A DNA stretch of 64,000 nucleotides from Conchocele bisecta (Eukaryota; Mollusca; Bivalvia; Lucinida; Thyasiridae): assembly GCA_029237695.1 (NCBI GenBank), contig CM055265.1, forward strand, positions 121,845,078 through 121,909,077. Direction: 5' to 3'. The position numbers were made by a program, and so were the translations under genes. The notes beneath the pieces are model-generated. The model had not been told where the DNA came from. It saw only the letters and a list, made by a program, of their open reading frames with translations, and ran no database searches. Shown piece by piece: positions 1 to 11,640 of the stretch (the first letter of the stretch is position 1; each line of letters opens with the position of its first letter).

Positions 1-1610
1 GTCGATTTCAAAATGATCAAAAAAAAAACCTAGTCGATTTTAAAATGTGTATTTTTCCCGGGTGTCGCCCCCCCCCCCACCCACCGGCGGGGAAGACATT
101 GATAGGTACATTATGCAACAATCTAACCAACATTCCTCCTCATCGAGCCCCCTTGTCAGCTTCAGGTCGACCCACCCCCAGCCCCCTACCAGTCTCTCGC
201 ACCCCAGATGTACGTTATGAGATAGGGTCAGAAGGTCAGAAGGGCACATTCATGTACAACATGTACACCGTATTAAATGTCACCATTGATAGACAAATAG
301 TGAATTAAGTGTCTTTCAGTTTAACAGAAATTGTTGTTGTTGTTGTTGTGTTATGTTGATATTACTAGTAGATATCTATTCACTGTTGCTTTGCATTATT
401 TGGAGGTGACCCTAGAATACCATGAATATAATGTATCTTACCACCATCCTGATTACAGGTATGACATATGTATGTTTAAAACGGGTCATAACTTGTACAA
501 CAAGTGAACAACTCTGGCTGTCAAATTAGTACAAATGGCAAAAATAGTTGAAAGGTGAAATAACACTGAACATGCTAATCATATAGAACCTGTACATGTA
601 TATGTGCATGCCATTGGCTGCACTCAAGCAGTAGCTCTTCAGCATAATTCGGCACCAGTATGTTTCTTTTGCATTACGTAGCCGGATAATGTTAGAATCA
701 ATATTCTAATTTATTCAGATACTATATAAGGCCTATTAGGTTTCTCCACATATGTAATTCACAACGTTACCTTAAGGGGCCTCACATTGTATGTATAGCA
801 AAATTTAAAATATAGAAAATGTGATGAACTAGGATGAACCTAATAAATTAATAATTTTAGTGATATAATGTTGAATATATAATTATGTCCAATACATATA
901 CTGTATATCCGAGTATACTTTCCTATTTTTTCTAAATAACCCTTTATGGGCCTCTTTTCACCAAACATTTTGATAAAAATGAAAGAAATATGTTTTTTAA
1001 CAAATAGACTCAATTTCAATACTAAACCATAAACATTATCACTTCTGAAATATTGTAAATGTACACATCAAGTCTTATTTTACAAGTTTCTAAATTCGTC
1101 TCCTCCTTTTGGGGCCTCGTTTTTTGGCATGTTATATGCGAGATAGAGAGTTCCTCCTTTTTTTGGATTAAGCATACATCAAAATGGTTCTACGCAATGA
1201 GTGAATATCACAAAACTCACGTATCGTCTCATTTCATGCATTATCTTACTAATTTAAACAACTATTGTTTTTAAAAAATAGTAATATTTTGGTAATAAAA
1301 CCCCTCTTTTTTTAGCAAACCATTAAAAATAATATTAAATATGCACTGAGCAAACAAACTGTACACGAATCATACTAGAATCACATGTTTTTATTATATT
1401 ATATAACACATTACCTGGTAATGTGATTTTTTAAATAAAAAAACTAAGGCCCCTTTTGGGGCCTCATTTTCAGCATGTTCTAGGCAAAATCGAGACTGTC
1501 TCCTTTTTTTTTTGGATTCAGAATACTTCAAAATGGTTGTATGCAAAGTTTCTTGCTTTCATCACGAAAACGCACATCTCCCCCATTTCCATGCCTTTAA
1601 ATTATAGACT
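1..1610. other. AT-rich intergenic stretch, no gene seen
   Basis: No coding region is recognisable. A poly-C run lies near 70-81 and a (TTG)n microsatellite at about 331-349. Two diverged direct repeats sharing GGGGCCTC, a T-run and TCAAAATGGTT lie at about 1100-1210 and 1455-1545; related GGGCCTC scraps occur near 776 and 949. Open frames here look like chance. Confidence 0.6.
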
Positions 1611-1613
1611 ATA

Positions 1614-1847
1614 AGTAACTGAATGGGCTGCGATATGTTAATTTTGCAACCAATCCAATCATCGCAAAATGATTTTCAGACTATTCCATTTATAAAAAGG
1701 GGGTATTTTTTGTTCTCAAAAATATGAAAATTACTTTCAAACAGTGCATATCCAGATGAGCCGGCTCGTTACGTTAAGAGCCGGCTCATCTGGATCTGCA
1801 CTGTTTGCATAAACCGATATAGCGGGCTTTCGGGTTCAAAGGGTTAA
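1614..1847 (-). mobile_element. F1 MITE (piggyBac-like), copy 1
   Basis: The right end reads TTTCGGGTTCAAAGGGTTAA, the reverse complement of the TTAACCCTTTGAACC end of the copies at 23.0 and 28.3 kb. The core is a palindrome with GATCCAGATGAGCCGGCTC arms. TTAA at the end and a terminal CCC/GGG fit the piggyBac pattern. The left end is degraded and its boundary is approximate. No protein is encoded. Confidence 0.7.
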
Positions 1848-2008
1848 CACAGTGTAATGAAAATAATAATACACAAGTGTAATAAATAATTATGCAAATG
1901 AGCCGGCTATATAAAAATTTTAGGTGATATGTACAGCTTCAAGTTATGATGATGTGGTTATGCAATAAATGGAATCTAACATTTGTGTTGATTTAAAATT
2001 ATATTTAA

Positions 2009-2079
2009 TTAACTCGTTGACTGATTTCATAAGAAACGAGGCTATGCCTCGTTTCTTATGAAATCAGTCAACGAGTTAA
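2009..2079. repeat. F9 near-perfect palindrome, copy 1
   Basis: The arms run from TTAACTCGTTGACTGATTTC to its reverse complement and meet at GAGGCTATGCCTC, giving about 35-bp arms with almost no loop. The same core recurs at 31.3 kb. This is a typical fold-back or MITE core, with no coding capacity. Confidence 0.8.
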
Positions 2080-2082
2080 TAA

Positions 2083-2830
2083 GTAAATTCGTTTAATAAA
2101 TATTAAATCACCAATCATGTACATTGTACATGTAAAATCCTCTATATCAGATAAATACCTTACCTGGCTAGTGTCATTTGCTATTAACTTTACAGGCTCG
2201 GCCCTGCACCGTTAGAAATTATTCGGCATATTGCATGCACAAATGTAGCTGCATTTATACATGTAGCTTTTATCCGTGAAAGTCGTAGGTCCGTCGGACA
2301 TGTCCGTTAAATGTGCCGCTGGTCTGACGGTAAAGCGGAAGTCGCCGGACCGAATGTCCGAATATAAAAAAAAATATTTTTTTTATTTTTTATTCTAAGC
2401 TTCTAAGCTTAAAAGCTCTTAAATATCACACAAAATCAATTTTATTTATTATAAAAAAAAATCTGTCCTATAACATTTAGGTAGTTTCCCGGAGACGGAT
2501 GTAGCATATTAATCTAGAAATGGACAACTAGGCCATTGGTCAAGATCAGGCTTGGCTCCAGGCAGGCGGGAGAGGGCGCCCCCTCTTAACATTTTCCGAG
2601 TTTAGAACTTAATCCATTTTTTGCGTGAAAGGTCGTATTTCTCACCCGAAGTGTATGTCATTACCACTTACGTGAACCGTCTCGCCGACACTGTAAGCAC
2701 ATTAATGTTTGATGAAAAAAGAGAAAATATTCACAAAGACGTATTTCTATTTTAGGAAAGTTGACAATCTTGTGTGTCTCATTTACAATTGAGAATCCAC
2801 GTCCTCTCTAGACCTAAATTCTGGATCCGC
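2083..2830. other. Unassigned stretch with an F14 remnant
   Basis: There is no gene. At about 2648-2690 a diverged half of the F14 palindrome (AAGTGTATGTCATTACCAC then GAACCGTCTCGCCGA) is visible. The rest is AT-rich unassigned sequence. Confidence 0.5.
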
Positions 2831-3046
2831 CCCAGGGGGCGCCGTTTCACTAAACTGTGTACGACTAAAATGTTCATAAGTGAAAAAATTATGAGAGTCT
2901 GTAAATGTTACATTAACAATATTTTCTTGTAAACAATTATTGGATTTGCATTTATTGAGCATAGGAATCAATTGAAATTTCCAGACTATCCTAAATTTGC
3001 ACTTACTAACATTTTAGTCGTACGAAGTTTAGTGAAACGGCCCCCT
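2831..3046. mobile_element. F3 MITE (Harbinger-like), copy 1
   Basis: Terminal inverted repeats run from GCCGTTTCACTAAAC to GTTTAGTGAAACGGCCCC. The inner arms contain ACTAAAATGTTCATAAGTG and its inverse. The family shares its outer end with the 45.0-47.0 kb element that carries a HARBI1-type transposase remnant. It is non-coding. Confidence 0.75.
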
Positions 3047-3062
3047 GATGGTACAACGCCAA

Positions 3063-3613
3063 ATCTACTGTCTGTTCCACGTTTTGCTGTCGACGACCTT
3101 TTTGCGATTAAACACATTAAATCCTAAAAATATTTAAATATATGTACTTTTTCATCAATAACAAAAAAAGTCACCCTCCCCAATATTATTTATTTTGGAA
3201 ATTTCGTCAAATATTGATTTTATTGCGAAACAACTATTTTCCTATGGGGGCTAAACATCGATTTATTTAAATAATCTTTTATTTGTGGACCGATTTTCAG
3301 TATCTAACTTGTTTTCTTAGTTACATCATTTCCAAGCTATCTAGCCAGGTTTCTGAGTCAATTTCCAAAAAAAAAAGTTTTTTTCACTCATCCCCCAGCA
3401 CTTCCATCTCTTTTCTCCCCATGTTATATTCCCATAGGAAATTTTAGTTTTTTCACTATAAATTCAATATTTGATGGAATTTCATCAAACAAAATTTTTT
3501 GGATGGTGAATTTTTTGTTATTGATGAAAAAGTAATTACATTTAAACATTTTTAATATTTAATGTGTTTAATAGCCAAAAGTTTGTCGGTAGAAAAACGT
3601 GGAACAGACACAA
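3063..3613. mobile_element. F12-like MITE, divergent copy
   Basis: The ends CTGTCTGTTCCACGTTTT and AAAACGTGGAACAGACA are inverted. The interior has the F12 pattern (CAATATTGATTTTATTGCG, ATCTAGCCAGGTTTC, CCATGTTATATTCCCATAG), but it is more diverged from the 20.5 and 30.2 kb copies. It is about 550 bp long and non-coding. Confidence 0.7.
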
Positions 3614-3741
3614 TCTCTGGACAGACTACCTTCTATTACTATATATTTACTATAATATATAGAGGATCTTGCATGTAACTGATTGATGAATTGATACGAT
3701 ATGGATTAACGAGTTTACTTATTAAATCGATCAACGAGTTT

Positions 3742-4513
3742 AAAGGTGCGTGCCCACTCAGTAGGCACAAACTGTTCTTTATAGAAATTAAATATGTGTA
3801 TAATTGTGTATAGCAATGAATGGCCTTTTTGTGAAATTTATCGGGGTATAAACTTGGAAAAGTCGCGGGAATACTGGACGAAGGCCGGAAGGTTTATATC
3901 CCCGATAAATTCAACAAAAAGGCCATTCATTCCTTATAATTCCAGCATTTGTAATAAATTCATCAAGACAATGTGTTTATTTTCCGTTTTCTTAAAAATT
4001 ATTTTAACTGCGCCTCACGGTTACGGAAAGTAGTTCGGCGTGGGAGTTTACTGGGATATGAATTTTGGACAGAGACTTGCTACGGGCCAATCAAATGTTA
4101 GGGAATTGTGAAAATATCTTTGTGCTGGAATTATTCAATATTCCACCAGTTCTATAAAATTACGAGTGCCCGCTATACAGATATAATCATTTGATAATAT
4201 TTATTTTACTGATAGTGACGGGCGGTGGTATCATGCTATTTTCATATGCAAATGAGGCATGACTATAAAGTATGATCATGGCACATCAAAAAATAAATAC
4301 AGAGAATAAATAGTAAATCAGTTAACATTGTTTAGGGAAACACGGTTATCGCCCCTTATATCAGTGTGGAAATTTACGTCTGATATAAAATGTATAATAA
4401 TGCCAATCAATACATGGGGTAATGGTGAATGAATGTTTATTTTGCCAGAAAATGTTTCAGATCATTTCTCCGATACAAAGAACAGTTTGTGCCAACTGCA
4501 TGGGCATGTACCT
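3742..4513. mobile_element. F8 MITE (TTAA-flanked, T2/Kolobok-like), copy 1, interrupted
   Basis: The element is bounded by TTAA on both sides, with inverted ends AGGTGCGTGCCCACTCAGTA and TGCATGGGCATGTACCT. TTAAAGG termini are the hallmark of the T2/Kolobok MITEs known from Xenopus and other animals; the assignment is inference. An F2 element sits inside at about 3811-4134. The F8 copy itself splits sequence resembling the F9-associated repeat (ATCAACGAGT before it, AACACAAATGTTAGAT after it), giving three nested layers. Confidence 0.75.
3811..4134 (+). mobile_element. F2 hairpin-plus-tail element, copy A
   Basis: A hairpin (AATGAATGGCCTTTTTGTG and its inverse) is followed by the ~210-bp tail, which starts TATAATTCCAGCATTTG and ends GTGCTGGAATTATT. 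The hairpin is asymmetric here because part of the second arm (the GTCCAGTATTCCCGCG portion) is deleted. It is nested in F8. Confidence 0.8.
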
Positions 4514-4516
4514 TTA

Positions 4517-5544
4517 ATAAATATAATGTTGAATCAACACAAATGTTAGATTATATTTATTGCATAAGCAAATCATCATAATTTGAAACTGCATCGGTTA
4601 CCATGTTTTCTGTAGCAGGCTCATTTGCATATTTATTACACTAGTGTATAAAGATTTATATTACACTCGGTTATTTAACTATGAAAGCCGATTTTATGCA
4701 CTAAAACGGATTATCACACACATGCCATGTACTCGTTGCCCTGTCATTGTACGCATAACCCCGACTACGATTTGCATGTTTCACAACAGAATGATATCAC
4801 AAATTCCGTCCTTGAATCATTGTATTATGCAAATCGGCATCCCACGGAAACTCCGCGTCGGAGGACAATGTTTCACGTTGAAAACATGCACCGGCTTGCC
4901 ACTCCGCTCTATTTAGAGCTATTTCATAAACGCATGTTCCGTATAGTAACCGGCGCAAATTTATTGCGCCGGTTACAATACGAAAATGTGTTTATGCAGT
5001 ATTTTTTCATGTAACTGAATGGGATTTCGTCAGCAATCTCGCGCCTATTTCGATATGAAACATTTTACGCCGTTGCAGAATGCAGCACAGGTGGAAGACT
5101 CGGACCTATGACACCAAAAAAATGCCTATTAAAAAAAATCCCATTACCCCACCCACTTGGTCTCGTACAGTACTATACGTTAATTCAAGGTGAGCATAAA
5201 TAGCGCTATTATAGAAAGAGCCCTCTTTTTTCCGGCTCGCACAAACACAATAAACATCGATTAAATGTATGAAATATGTCTCTGGCAATCCATAAAGGTA
5301 TTAGGTGTGTGAATATACTCACTTCAGATCGCTGTTTCAAGTATTTATTGAGTTATTCGCGTTTTGATTACCCCATCCAAAGCGAAAGTTGCGTGTACGA
5401 AAGAATCTCACACAGAATCGGAGGCCGTCCGGCTTGATTATCGGTCATATTTGGCCGATAGCTGATCGCCAGCTCAAACTAAAGTCGTGCACCATGATCA
5501 TATACATTAGAGACTCCAACCATACAAAGTTCGTCCAATTGTGA
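4517..5544. other. Unassigned stretch with a short hairpin
   Basis: No gene is recognised. A hairpin at about 4939-4987 has GTAACCGGCGCAAAT and its inverse. Fragments resembling 6.30-6.39 kb (GCGCCGGTTAC, AGCTCTATTTAGAGC) suggest an old dispersed repeat. Confidence 0.45.
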
Positions 5545-5575
5545 TCGTAAGAAGTTTAGTGAAACGGGCCCCTGG
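5545..5575 (-). repeat. Solo Harbinger-like terminal repeat
   Basis: ATCGTAAGAAGTTTAGTGAA followed by ACGGGCCCCTGG matches the right end of the 45.0-47.0 kb element rather than F3 (AAGAAG instead of ACGAAG). It looks like a lone end left by deletion. Confidence 0.55.
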
Positions 5576-5837
5576 TTTCTAACGTACAACTCGGAAGCCA
5601 ACCGTTTTCTCGAGTGCGAGCTAGTTATACATACGGAAGCCAAATCGACACATGCGTACACATTCAAATGCGCATCGCCGTCTGGGGAGTGCTTTGCGCA
5701 GACAGTTTACAATTATTATAAATGGCAAACGTTTATAAGGAGATTGGTAGCATAATCCAGTATAACTACTTCGTCAAGGCAAATCTCAGGGGACTTCGTT
5801 CTTCTCGCAGTTTACAAACATTGGTAAAAATTACGTC

Positions 5838-6232
5838 ATTTAACCCTTTCATACCCTAAGGAACTGGAATGGACTGTGATATGCTAATGTTCCGACCAAT
5901 CCAATGGTCACAAAATGATTTTCAGATTCGTCCATTTAAGAAAAGGGGGTGTTTTTGTTCTAAGAAATATGAAAATTACTTTCAAAAAGTGCAGATCCTG
6001 ACGACGGCTCGTTACGAGCCGGCTCATCTGGATCTGCACTTTTTGCATAAGCCGCCATTTTGAACCGGAAGTAGGCGTTTTATCGATTGTCTCCTCGGCT
6101 CATTTTGTTCAGCATACTTGAAAACCCCTGTATACCAAATTTCATGCTTTCCGCCGGAAGTGCACTACTCTGGTGTTTTCTGGCGCTTATATATTACACT
6201 AATAGCGGGATTTCGGGTTCAAAGGGTTAAAG
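5838..6232 (-). mobile_element. F1 MITE (piggyBac-like), copy 2, long form
   Basis: TTAA flanks both ends, next to CCCTTT and AAAGGG. The core inverted repeat is GTGCAGATCC..GGATCTGCAC with CGGCTCG arms. At about 390 bp it is longer than the ~240-bp copies because of extra sequence between the hairpin and the TTTCGGGTTCAAAGGG end. Confidence 0.7.
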
Positions 6233-6390
6233 GAAATAAGTTATTTTTTGTTCAGTGAATTACTAATCGTCCCCTTGAGCAACATGTATTGGTGCGGGTT
6301 GCACTCCACGTCGGCGTAAAATGCATACACACAGAAATTGCGCCGGTTACTCGATGAAACTACGTTCTTGTGGTAGCTCTATGTAGAGCA

Positions 6391-6625
6391 GGGGGCCGCT
6401 TCGTACGACCAAAATGTTCGTAAGTGCAATATTAGAATCGTCTGGAAATGTTAACTGATGGATTTTGATTTATTGAACATCTACATGTACATGATGTATG
6501 CTCAATAAATGTAAATCCAGTAATTGTTTACAAGAAAACGATGCTAATGGGAAATTTACAGACTATCATCATTTTGCTCTTACGAACACAATTTAGTCGT
6601 ACGAAGTTTAGTGAAACGGCCCCCA
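6391..6625. mobile_element. F3 MITE (Harbinger-like), copy 2
   Basis: The ends are GGGGGCCGCTTCGTACGAC and GTTTAGTGAAACGGCCCCC. The arms contain AAAATGTTCGTAAGTGCAA and its inverse, and the central palindrome is built on TGTACATGATGTA. Confidence 0.75.
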
Positions 6626-6994
6626 GGTTCGCATCTCGTCAGGAACCTGTATATACGTGAAGCAATTTTGGTCGGCACGGAGTGTATCACCAGTGATATT
6701 TACGAAACTATTAATATTTGATATATGTACGTTGAATTGCATGTTGCCGTCTATAGTTTACATTTTAGGCCATAAACAAGTACTTTGGTTCTCAGATATC
6801 GCCGCGTCTGAATAATCCCTGCGCGTCGAGCATTTTATCGTCATGGAGAAATAAAATTGTACTATAAATTCACCACATGATCAATAAAAACACTACCATG
6901 CAAACATATGTTAAATCCTATAATGTGTGACGAACATATTGTGATTTTTGTACGTCTAAAGAGGTTATACAACTTTATAAGACATATTCATTTT

Positions 6995-8030
6995 GTTTGA
7001 GATGTTCGTCTCTGATTTTCTTTAAGTTGCTAGATGCATGTATCTGGCAACTTGACAAAAATCAGAGACGAACATCTGAAACAAACAAAAATAAAATATA
7101 TTTAAAACATCCGCCCTCCCGCTTTGAACACATTCCGCAAACACCGTGTCTCAGAACCAACGTACTTTTTATGGTCTTATATTACATTTGTTTGCACTAC
7201 GGAAACCAGAGAGACACTTGGAGACGATTCTCATGTGCTGATAAAACATGGTTTTATTATATGGATAAATAAGTTGAAACCGAAAAATAACAGCGTTGGC
7301 AATATTCGTGTCCCGCCTTATAAGGCTTATATCAACCTAAATCAAGAGCTTACATCCATACATTTGCCAATTCGCCAAAAACACCGCAGACACAGCACAC
7401 TTATTTGAATGTGAATTATGGTTCGTAATTCAATCATTGGATATTCAATATTGTTACATGACTGCCGTTGTTCGACGCCGCTCAGTTCAAACGTACAGCG
7501 CGTGGTGTAGACAATGTTCATTCCGGGGCCAAGCTTGCGTCTCATGGCGTTACTAGAACGCGCCATTACGTCACAAGACCAGTGTACTGTGGCCCCGGAA
7601 TATGTATATGTAAATCAGCTGTTTGAATGAAACGGGTTATCAAAGTACCGAAAGTACTGCATATATGCTCAATTTGCATGATATTACCGACGGGAATGTA
7701 ACAATAACGTTCGACCATGTCCAGCCGTGGGTAAACGTTTGCCGTGGCACTCGGGAACTGTTTGAACCCGTGGCCTACGTCATTGGGGTTCAAACAGTTC
7801 CCTCGTCGAACCTTATACTTATAGGTTATTTGATTAGTATGTGGATATATGCACGAGTTCCGCAGCGTGCGATATTGCGCGACGTTAGGAGCGCAATATC
7901 GTTGCACGGTGGAACGAGTGGCATATATCCACATACAAATCAAATAACCTTTTTAATTATATACGTAAATCACTCGCAATATTTACATGCGCTTCTAAAA
8001 TTACATAAAATACACACAACATAAACAAAT
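6995..8030. repeat. Cluster of four long hairpins, family unknown
   Basis: Four inverted repeats are visible. They lie at about 7001-7080 (AGATGTTCGTCTCTGATTTT with its inverse), 7518-7605 (ATTCCGGGGCCA), 7748-7806 (GGGAACTGTTTGAACCC) and 7822-7952 (AGGTTATTTGAT..ATCAAATAACCT, arms over 40 bp). Open frames in both directions across this block mirror the hairpins, and I treat them as non-coding. The block may be one or more unclassified fold-back elements. Confidence 0.5.
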
Positions 8031-8295
8031 TAGTGGGGATTTAGAAGGAACTATTTTGCGAGGTGAAGCGTAGTTCCGGCACTGACCAATATGAACTCAC
8101 GAGACGTCAATATGAAAAAAAATATTGACGTCTTGCGTTGCATTGTGTTTCAATGGGAAACGGAATTACGTATATAATAAATATCAGTTATTGCATTAGA
8201 TCTTAAATACAACATACAGCAGTGTATTAAATAACAAAACTCACAGTATAGTTACAAGTTTACAAGATTTATCATTGGATTTCACCGACTATGAT

Positions 8296-8680
8296 ACATG
8301 CCATTTATCAGGTAGCCTGCCCTTCATTGACCAAATACGTACTGACTGATAACATAGTGTTGTATCAGGCATTGCCCTGATATAAACATCCGGGTTACAA
8401 CGAAGTGAAACCTAACGTTCCATTGGTCGGATGACGTCACGTGACGTTACCGAATGACAAGTCCGCGTTCTGTTAATTGAATACGATGTCATCTAATGTA
8501 ATTTTCGAGCATAAAACGTTACCTGATAAATAGAATACCAGGCTAGTGTATTTTGATATCAAGTTTATCAGGCTCGGCTCGGAAACAGTCGGAATTCCTC
8601 GGCAAGCCTCTGAATTCCTACGCGTTTCCTAGCCTTGCCTGATAAACTTGATATCAAAAGACACTAGTCTGGTATTCTCT
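8296..8680 (+). mobile_element. F10 hairpin element with CRE/E-box palindrome, copy 1
   Basis: The hairpin at 8532-8678 has arms GAATACCAGGCTAGTG..ACACTAGTCTGGTATTC. It is preceded by a ~230-bp segment holding TGACGTCACGTGACGT at 8432-8447. Copies are at 51.0 and 59.4 kb. The left boundary is approximate. Confidence 0.65.
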
Positions 8681-8937
8681 ATATATTGGGTTATATCCTT
8701 CATGATGCGAGTATGCTAATTTCCAATGACACCGTCCCCAGACGGTCTTTATACTATACGACGTATATCTATCGCGCTATGACCGTATGGGAACATCGTG
8801 TTGTTGATCAGTATTCTTTCTGAGAGTAGCATCCAGCGTAATGTTCAACACCTATCTGTATATTGTTACTTAATCACATTTATTCATTTTTAGCCAGGTT
8901 TTTTGAGAAAAAAAATCCAGGCTATTGGATTGGCAAA

Positions 8938-8990
8938 AGCCGGGCGGGCGGCGGGCGGCGGGCGGCGGGCGGCGGGCGGCGGGCGGCGTC
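8938..8990. repeat. 7-bp GC-rich minisatellite
   Basis: About seven tandem copies of GGGCGGC stand out in an AT-rich region. Regularly spaced G-triplets give strong G-quadruplex potential on the + strand. Confidence 0.85.
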
Positions 8991-8996
8991 CACAAT

Positions 8997-9310
8997 CAAT
9001 GTTAAGTTTTCGTGTTTGAGTCCATTTCTTTGTTACTGTACCACCTAGGACCACCAAACTTTCACAGCTTCATAATCAAGGGGTGCCCACCACATATTAC
9101 TATCCAATATGTTACTTTGTTTTGAACTTGACCCATTTTTTCCGCGCATTCGACTTTTGAATGTTAAGTTTTCGCGTTTACAATGTTAAGTTTTCGTCTT
9201 TAAGTCCATTTCTTTGGTACTGTACCACCTAGGACCACCAAACTTTCACAGCTTCATAACCAAGGGGTGCCTACCACATAAAACTATCCAACATGTGACC
9301 ATTTTTTTTA
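8997..9310. repeat. Two tandem copies of a ~184-bp unit
   Basis: The block from AATGTTAAGTTTTCG through GTACCACCTAGGACCACCAA and TTTCACAGCTTCATAA occurs twice, starting near 8998 and 9181. It adjoins the minisatellite. Open frames here are by-products. Confidence 0.75.
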
Positions 9311-9369
9311 CCTTCACCTATTATTTCTACGTAATTGACTTAGCCATTTTCAACGTTAACTTTTTAACG

Positions 9370-9730
9370 TACGTCTGGTTAAAGTTTTTTTGGTTAAAAG
9401 TTTTACTATGTCTCTGCAACTGCTTCGCCCATTACCTTGAAACTTCACATGGGTGTTTATCATCATCCATATTTTCATTCTACCCCCGAACCGTCGGCCC
9501 CTGTGCCCAATGTCAAGGTCAAATTACTTTGAATTTTTTTGTTAAAGTTTTTTTGTGTACTATATCTCTGCAACTGCTTCACCCATTACCTTCATACTTC
9601 ACATGGGTGTTTATCATCATTGTCGCACCCGCTTGCAGAAAGCGCGATATCGTCGGCATTTTCGCATACGTCCGTCCGTACGTCCGTGTGTCCGGTTAAA
9701 GTTTTTTCGTTAAAGTTTTTCCATCTACTA
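9370..9730. repeat. Diverged tandem 'GTTAAAGTTTTT' repeat
   Basis: The block GTTAAAGTTTTTTTG, then TCTCTGCAACTGCTTC, then TTCACATGGGTGTTTATCAT, occurs at about 9378-9470 and 9541-9630. A third start is near 9697. It ends in CGTCCGTCCGTACGTCCGTG. The 161-codon frame at 9214-9699 runs through this repeat and the one before it, and I do not regard it as a gene. Confidence 0.6.
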
Positions 9731-9950
9731 TATCTATTTTTTTAGTGTCCATGCCTCGCCCCAAGGCGCGACATGCAGGCCACGGCCATCTAGTCTACAA
9801 AAAGTGGGTATAATTATGTTATCCAAGTGTCTATGCTTGGAAAAAACCTGGCCTTCGTGGCTTTGCCTCGTTTCTTGTTGTTTATTACACCCGAAAAGTA
9901 AATTATAATTGTTAGACCGGAAAATGGCACATAACAATATAAACGTCAAT

Positions 9951-10011
9951 CAACGTGTACACTGATCAGACTGCGCGTACGCGCAGGCTGATCAGTGTAC
10001 ACGTTGATCGT
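9951..10011. repeat. Near-perfect palindrome related to F5 core
   Basis: ATCAACGTGTACACTGATCA and its inverse flank GACTGCGCGTACGCGCAG, with about 28-bp arms. The TGATCAGACTGCGC motif recurs in the F5-type repeats at 47.8 and 52.4 kb. Confidence 0.75.
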
Positions 10012-10939
10012 TAATCCATTTCTTCCGATTTTCTCATTGCACGTTATATATACAGCTGATTACGCCCTCTATACACAGGGCACACAATGGCTCAGACGGA
10101 TCTATCGAGTCTTTCTACTGCGCAAGTCAATTAGCGGCGCCATAAAAGACAAATCCATCAAACCTCACTGACGGACGTTGAATTTGACCATATCACGTGG
10201 ACCCGTCTCTGCTTGGTCTGTCTTGCCCTGTCTTGTCCAACCCTCTAATAGCATTAGCAGGTAATATAACAATGTAACGGCTGAGTCTCCAATTATCATG
10301 TGCACGCACACTCGGCCCTTGTCACGGTCTGACATATCGGCATTGTGCAATAGGAGAATGAACTAACTAGGTTAAACTCACCGCCTCATCGTCTCCTTCA
10401 TTTAATGCTCATATTTCGACTGTATCGCATATATTAGTAAATTCGGAAACAAATGGGCCAACGGCCATTGGCCTGATAATTTATGGGCACATGTCCGGGT
10501 ATGGAAGGTCTTCGAGCCATCGGTGGCTAGTCTGGGTATATACATAATAATTTACCGTGCTGATATAGTGTCTCCTTGGGCTAGACAACTTCATGCTAGC
10601 CTAATCCTATCTGATGAGGACTTAAATAGTCGGTCCCGACATGCAAGGTCATCGAGCCAGTGCCGCCGTTAAATCAAAGCATTTACAAGTATTTACATTG
10701 CTAATATAGCTGTTCATTATTTCGCTTGAAACTGTTATTCAAAGAAAATAATCCGTTTTCAAAACAATAGAGTGACGTCATATGAATGAATGTCAAATTG
10801 TGACATTATTATAGATCCTAAATGAAATCGGAGCTCAGTCCCCGTGATTAAGGTCATCGAAACGTCAAGACACAACCGTCATGTTTCCAAAACAAAAGCA
10901 GTAGATACAATTCTCAATCAACCGTGACCACTGTTACTG
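10012..10939. other. Unassigned intergenic stretch
   Basis: No gene, strong repeat or hairpin was recognised. Open frames are short and without motifs. Confidence 0.5.
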
Positions 10940-10973
10940 CAGTGACACATCTCTAAACCGGACACCCTGGGGT
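10940..10973 (+). repeat. F15 left end (pogo/mariner-like)
   Basis: CAGTGACACATCTCTAAACC followed by GGACACCCTGGGG is one F15 terminal repeat. The opposite end lies at 11614-11636, so the two may delimit one ~700-bp element into which F2 copy B inserted. Confidence 0.6.
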
Positions 10974-11121
10974 GTTATAAGCAATTAAGAAATTTAGCTA
11001 TTTTTTATAAGAAATGCTTTATGGTTATAATGACTAGTGAGCTTATACATATGCATTTTGTATTTGTACCCATCGTTGTATTATGTAATCTGTTGTATAC
11101 CTCGTGTGTCACGCATGTGGC

Positions 11122-11153
11122 TTAGAGTGAATAAAATGTATTGTATTGTATTC
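11122..11153 (+). repeat. Possible retroposon 3' tail (ATTGT)n
   Basis: GTGAATAAAATGTATTGTAT resembles the 3' end of a LINE or SINE, with an AATAAA-like signal and a short tandem tail. No coding part was seen upstream. Confidence 0.35.
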
Positions 11154-11207
11154 CGATGTAAGAGCACTGAAACACGCGCCTGTATGCTCAATGCAGCGAT
11201 ATTTGAC

Positions 11208-11574
11208 AATAATTCCAGCAGAATAATATTTACACAATTCCCTCACATTTGATTGGCCCATAGCATGTCTATGTCCAAAATTTATATCCCAGTAAACCCC
11301 CACGTCGAACTACTTTCTACAGGTGCGCTGTCAGTGCTGTCAATGTAAACAAATGGCTGTCGTCTGTCAAAATAAACACATTTTCTTGATGAGTTTATTT
11401 CAAATGCTGGAATTATAAGGAATGAATGGCCTTTTTTTTGAATTTATCGGGGATATAAACTTGGAAAAGTCGCGGGAATACTGGACAAGGCCTTCCGACC
11501 TTCGTCCAGTATTCCCGCGACTTTTCCAAGTTTATACCCCGATAAATTCCACAAAAAGGCCATTCATTCCTATA
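11208..11574 (-). mobile_element. F2 hairpin-plus-tail element, copy B
   Basis: The tail begins AATAATTCCAGCAGAATAAT. The hairpin runs from AAGGAATGAATGGCC to GGCCATTCATTCC. In the tail, the part corresponding to CGTAACCGTGAGGCGCAGTT is replaced by unrelated sequence (about 11318-11370). Confidence 0.8.
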
Positions 11575-11613
11575 GTGAACTCGGCCATAATTTAACACGG
11601 CGATGTCTGTCTC

Positions 11614-11637
11614 AGGGTTGTCCGGTTTAGAGAGGTT
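11614..11637 (-). repeat. F15 right end
   Basis: GGGTTGTCCGGTTTAGAGAG followed by GTTCCACTA is the inverted partner of the end at 10940. It lies just after F2 copy B. Confidence 0.6.
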
Positions 11638-11640
11638 CCA

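Noticed and set aside
4727..5014. Two overlapping frames (90 and 95 codons) as a gene
   Set aside because: Frames are short, overlap each other and end in a hairpin. No motif was recognised.
7566..8024. Opposed 125- and 133-codon frames
   Set aside because: Both strands stay open over the same hairpin sequence, as expected for an inverted repeat, and neither has a motif.
9214..9699. 161-codon ORF as a membrane protein
   Set aside because: Hydrophobic residues come from T-rich tandem repeats. The repeated block GCAACTGCTTC..CATGGGTG explains it.
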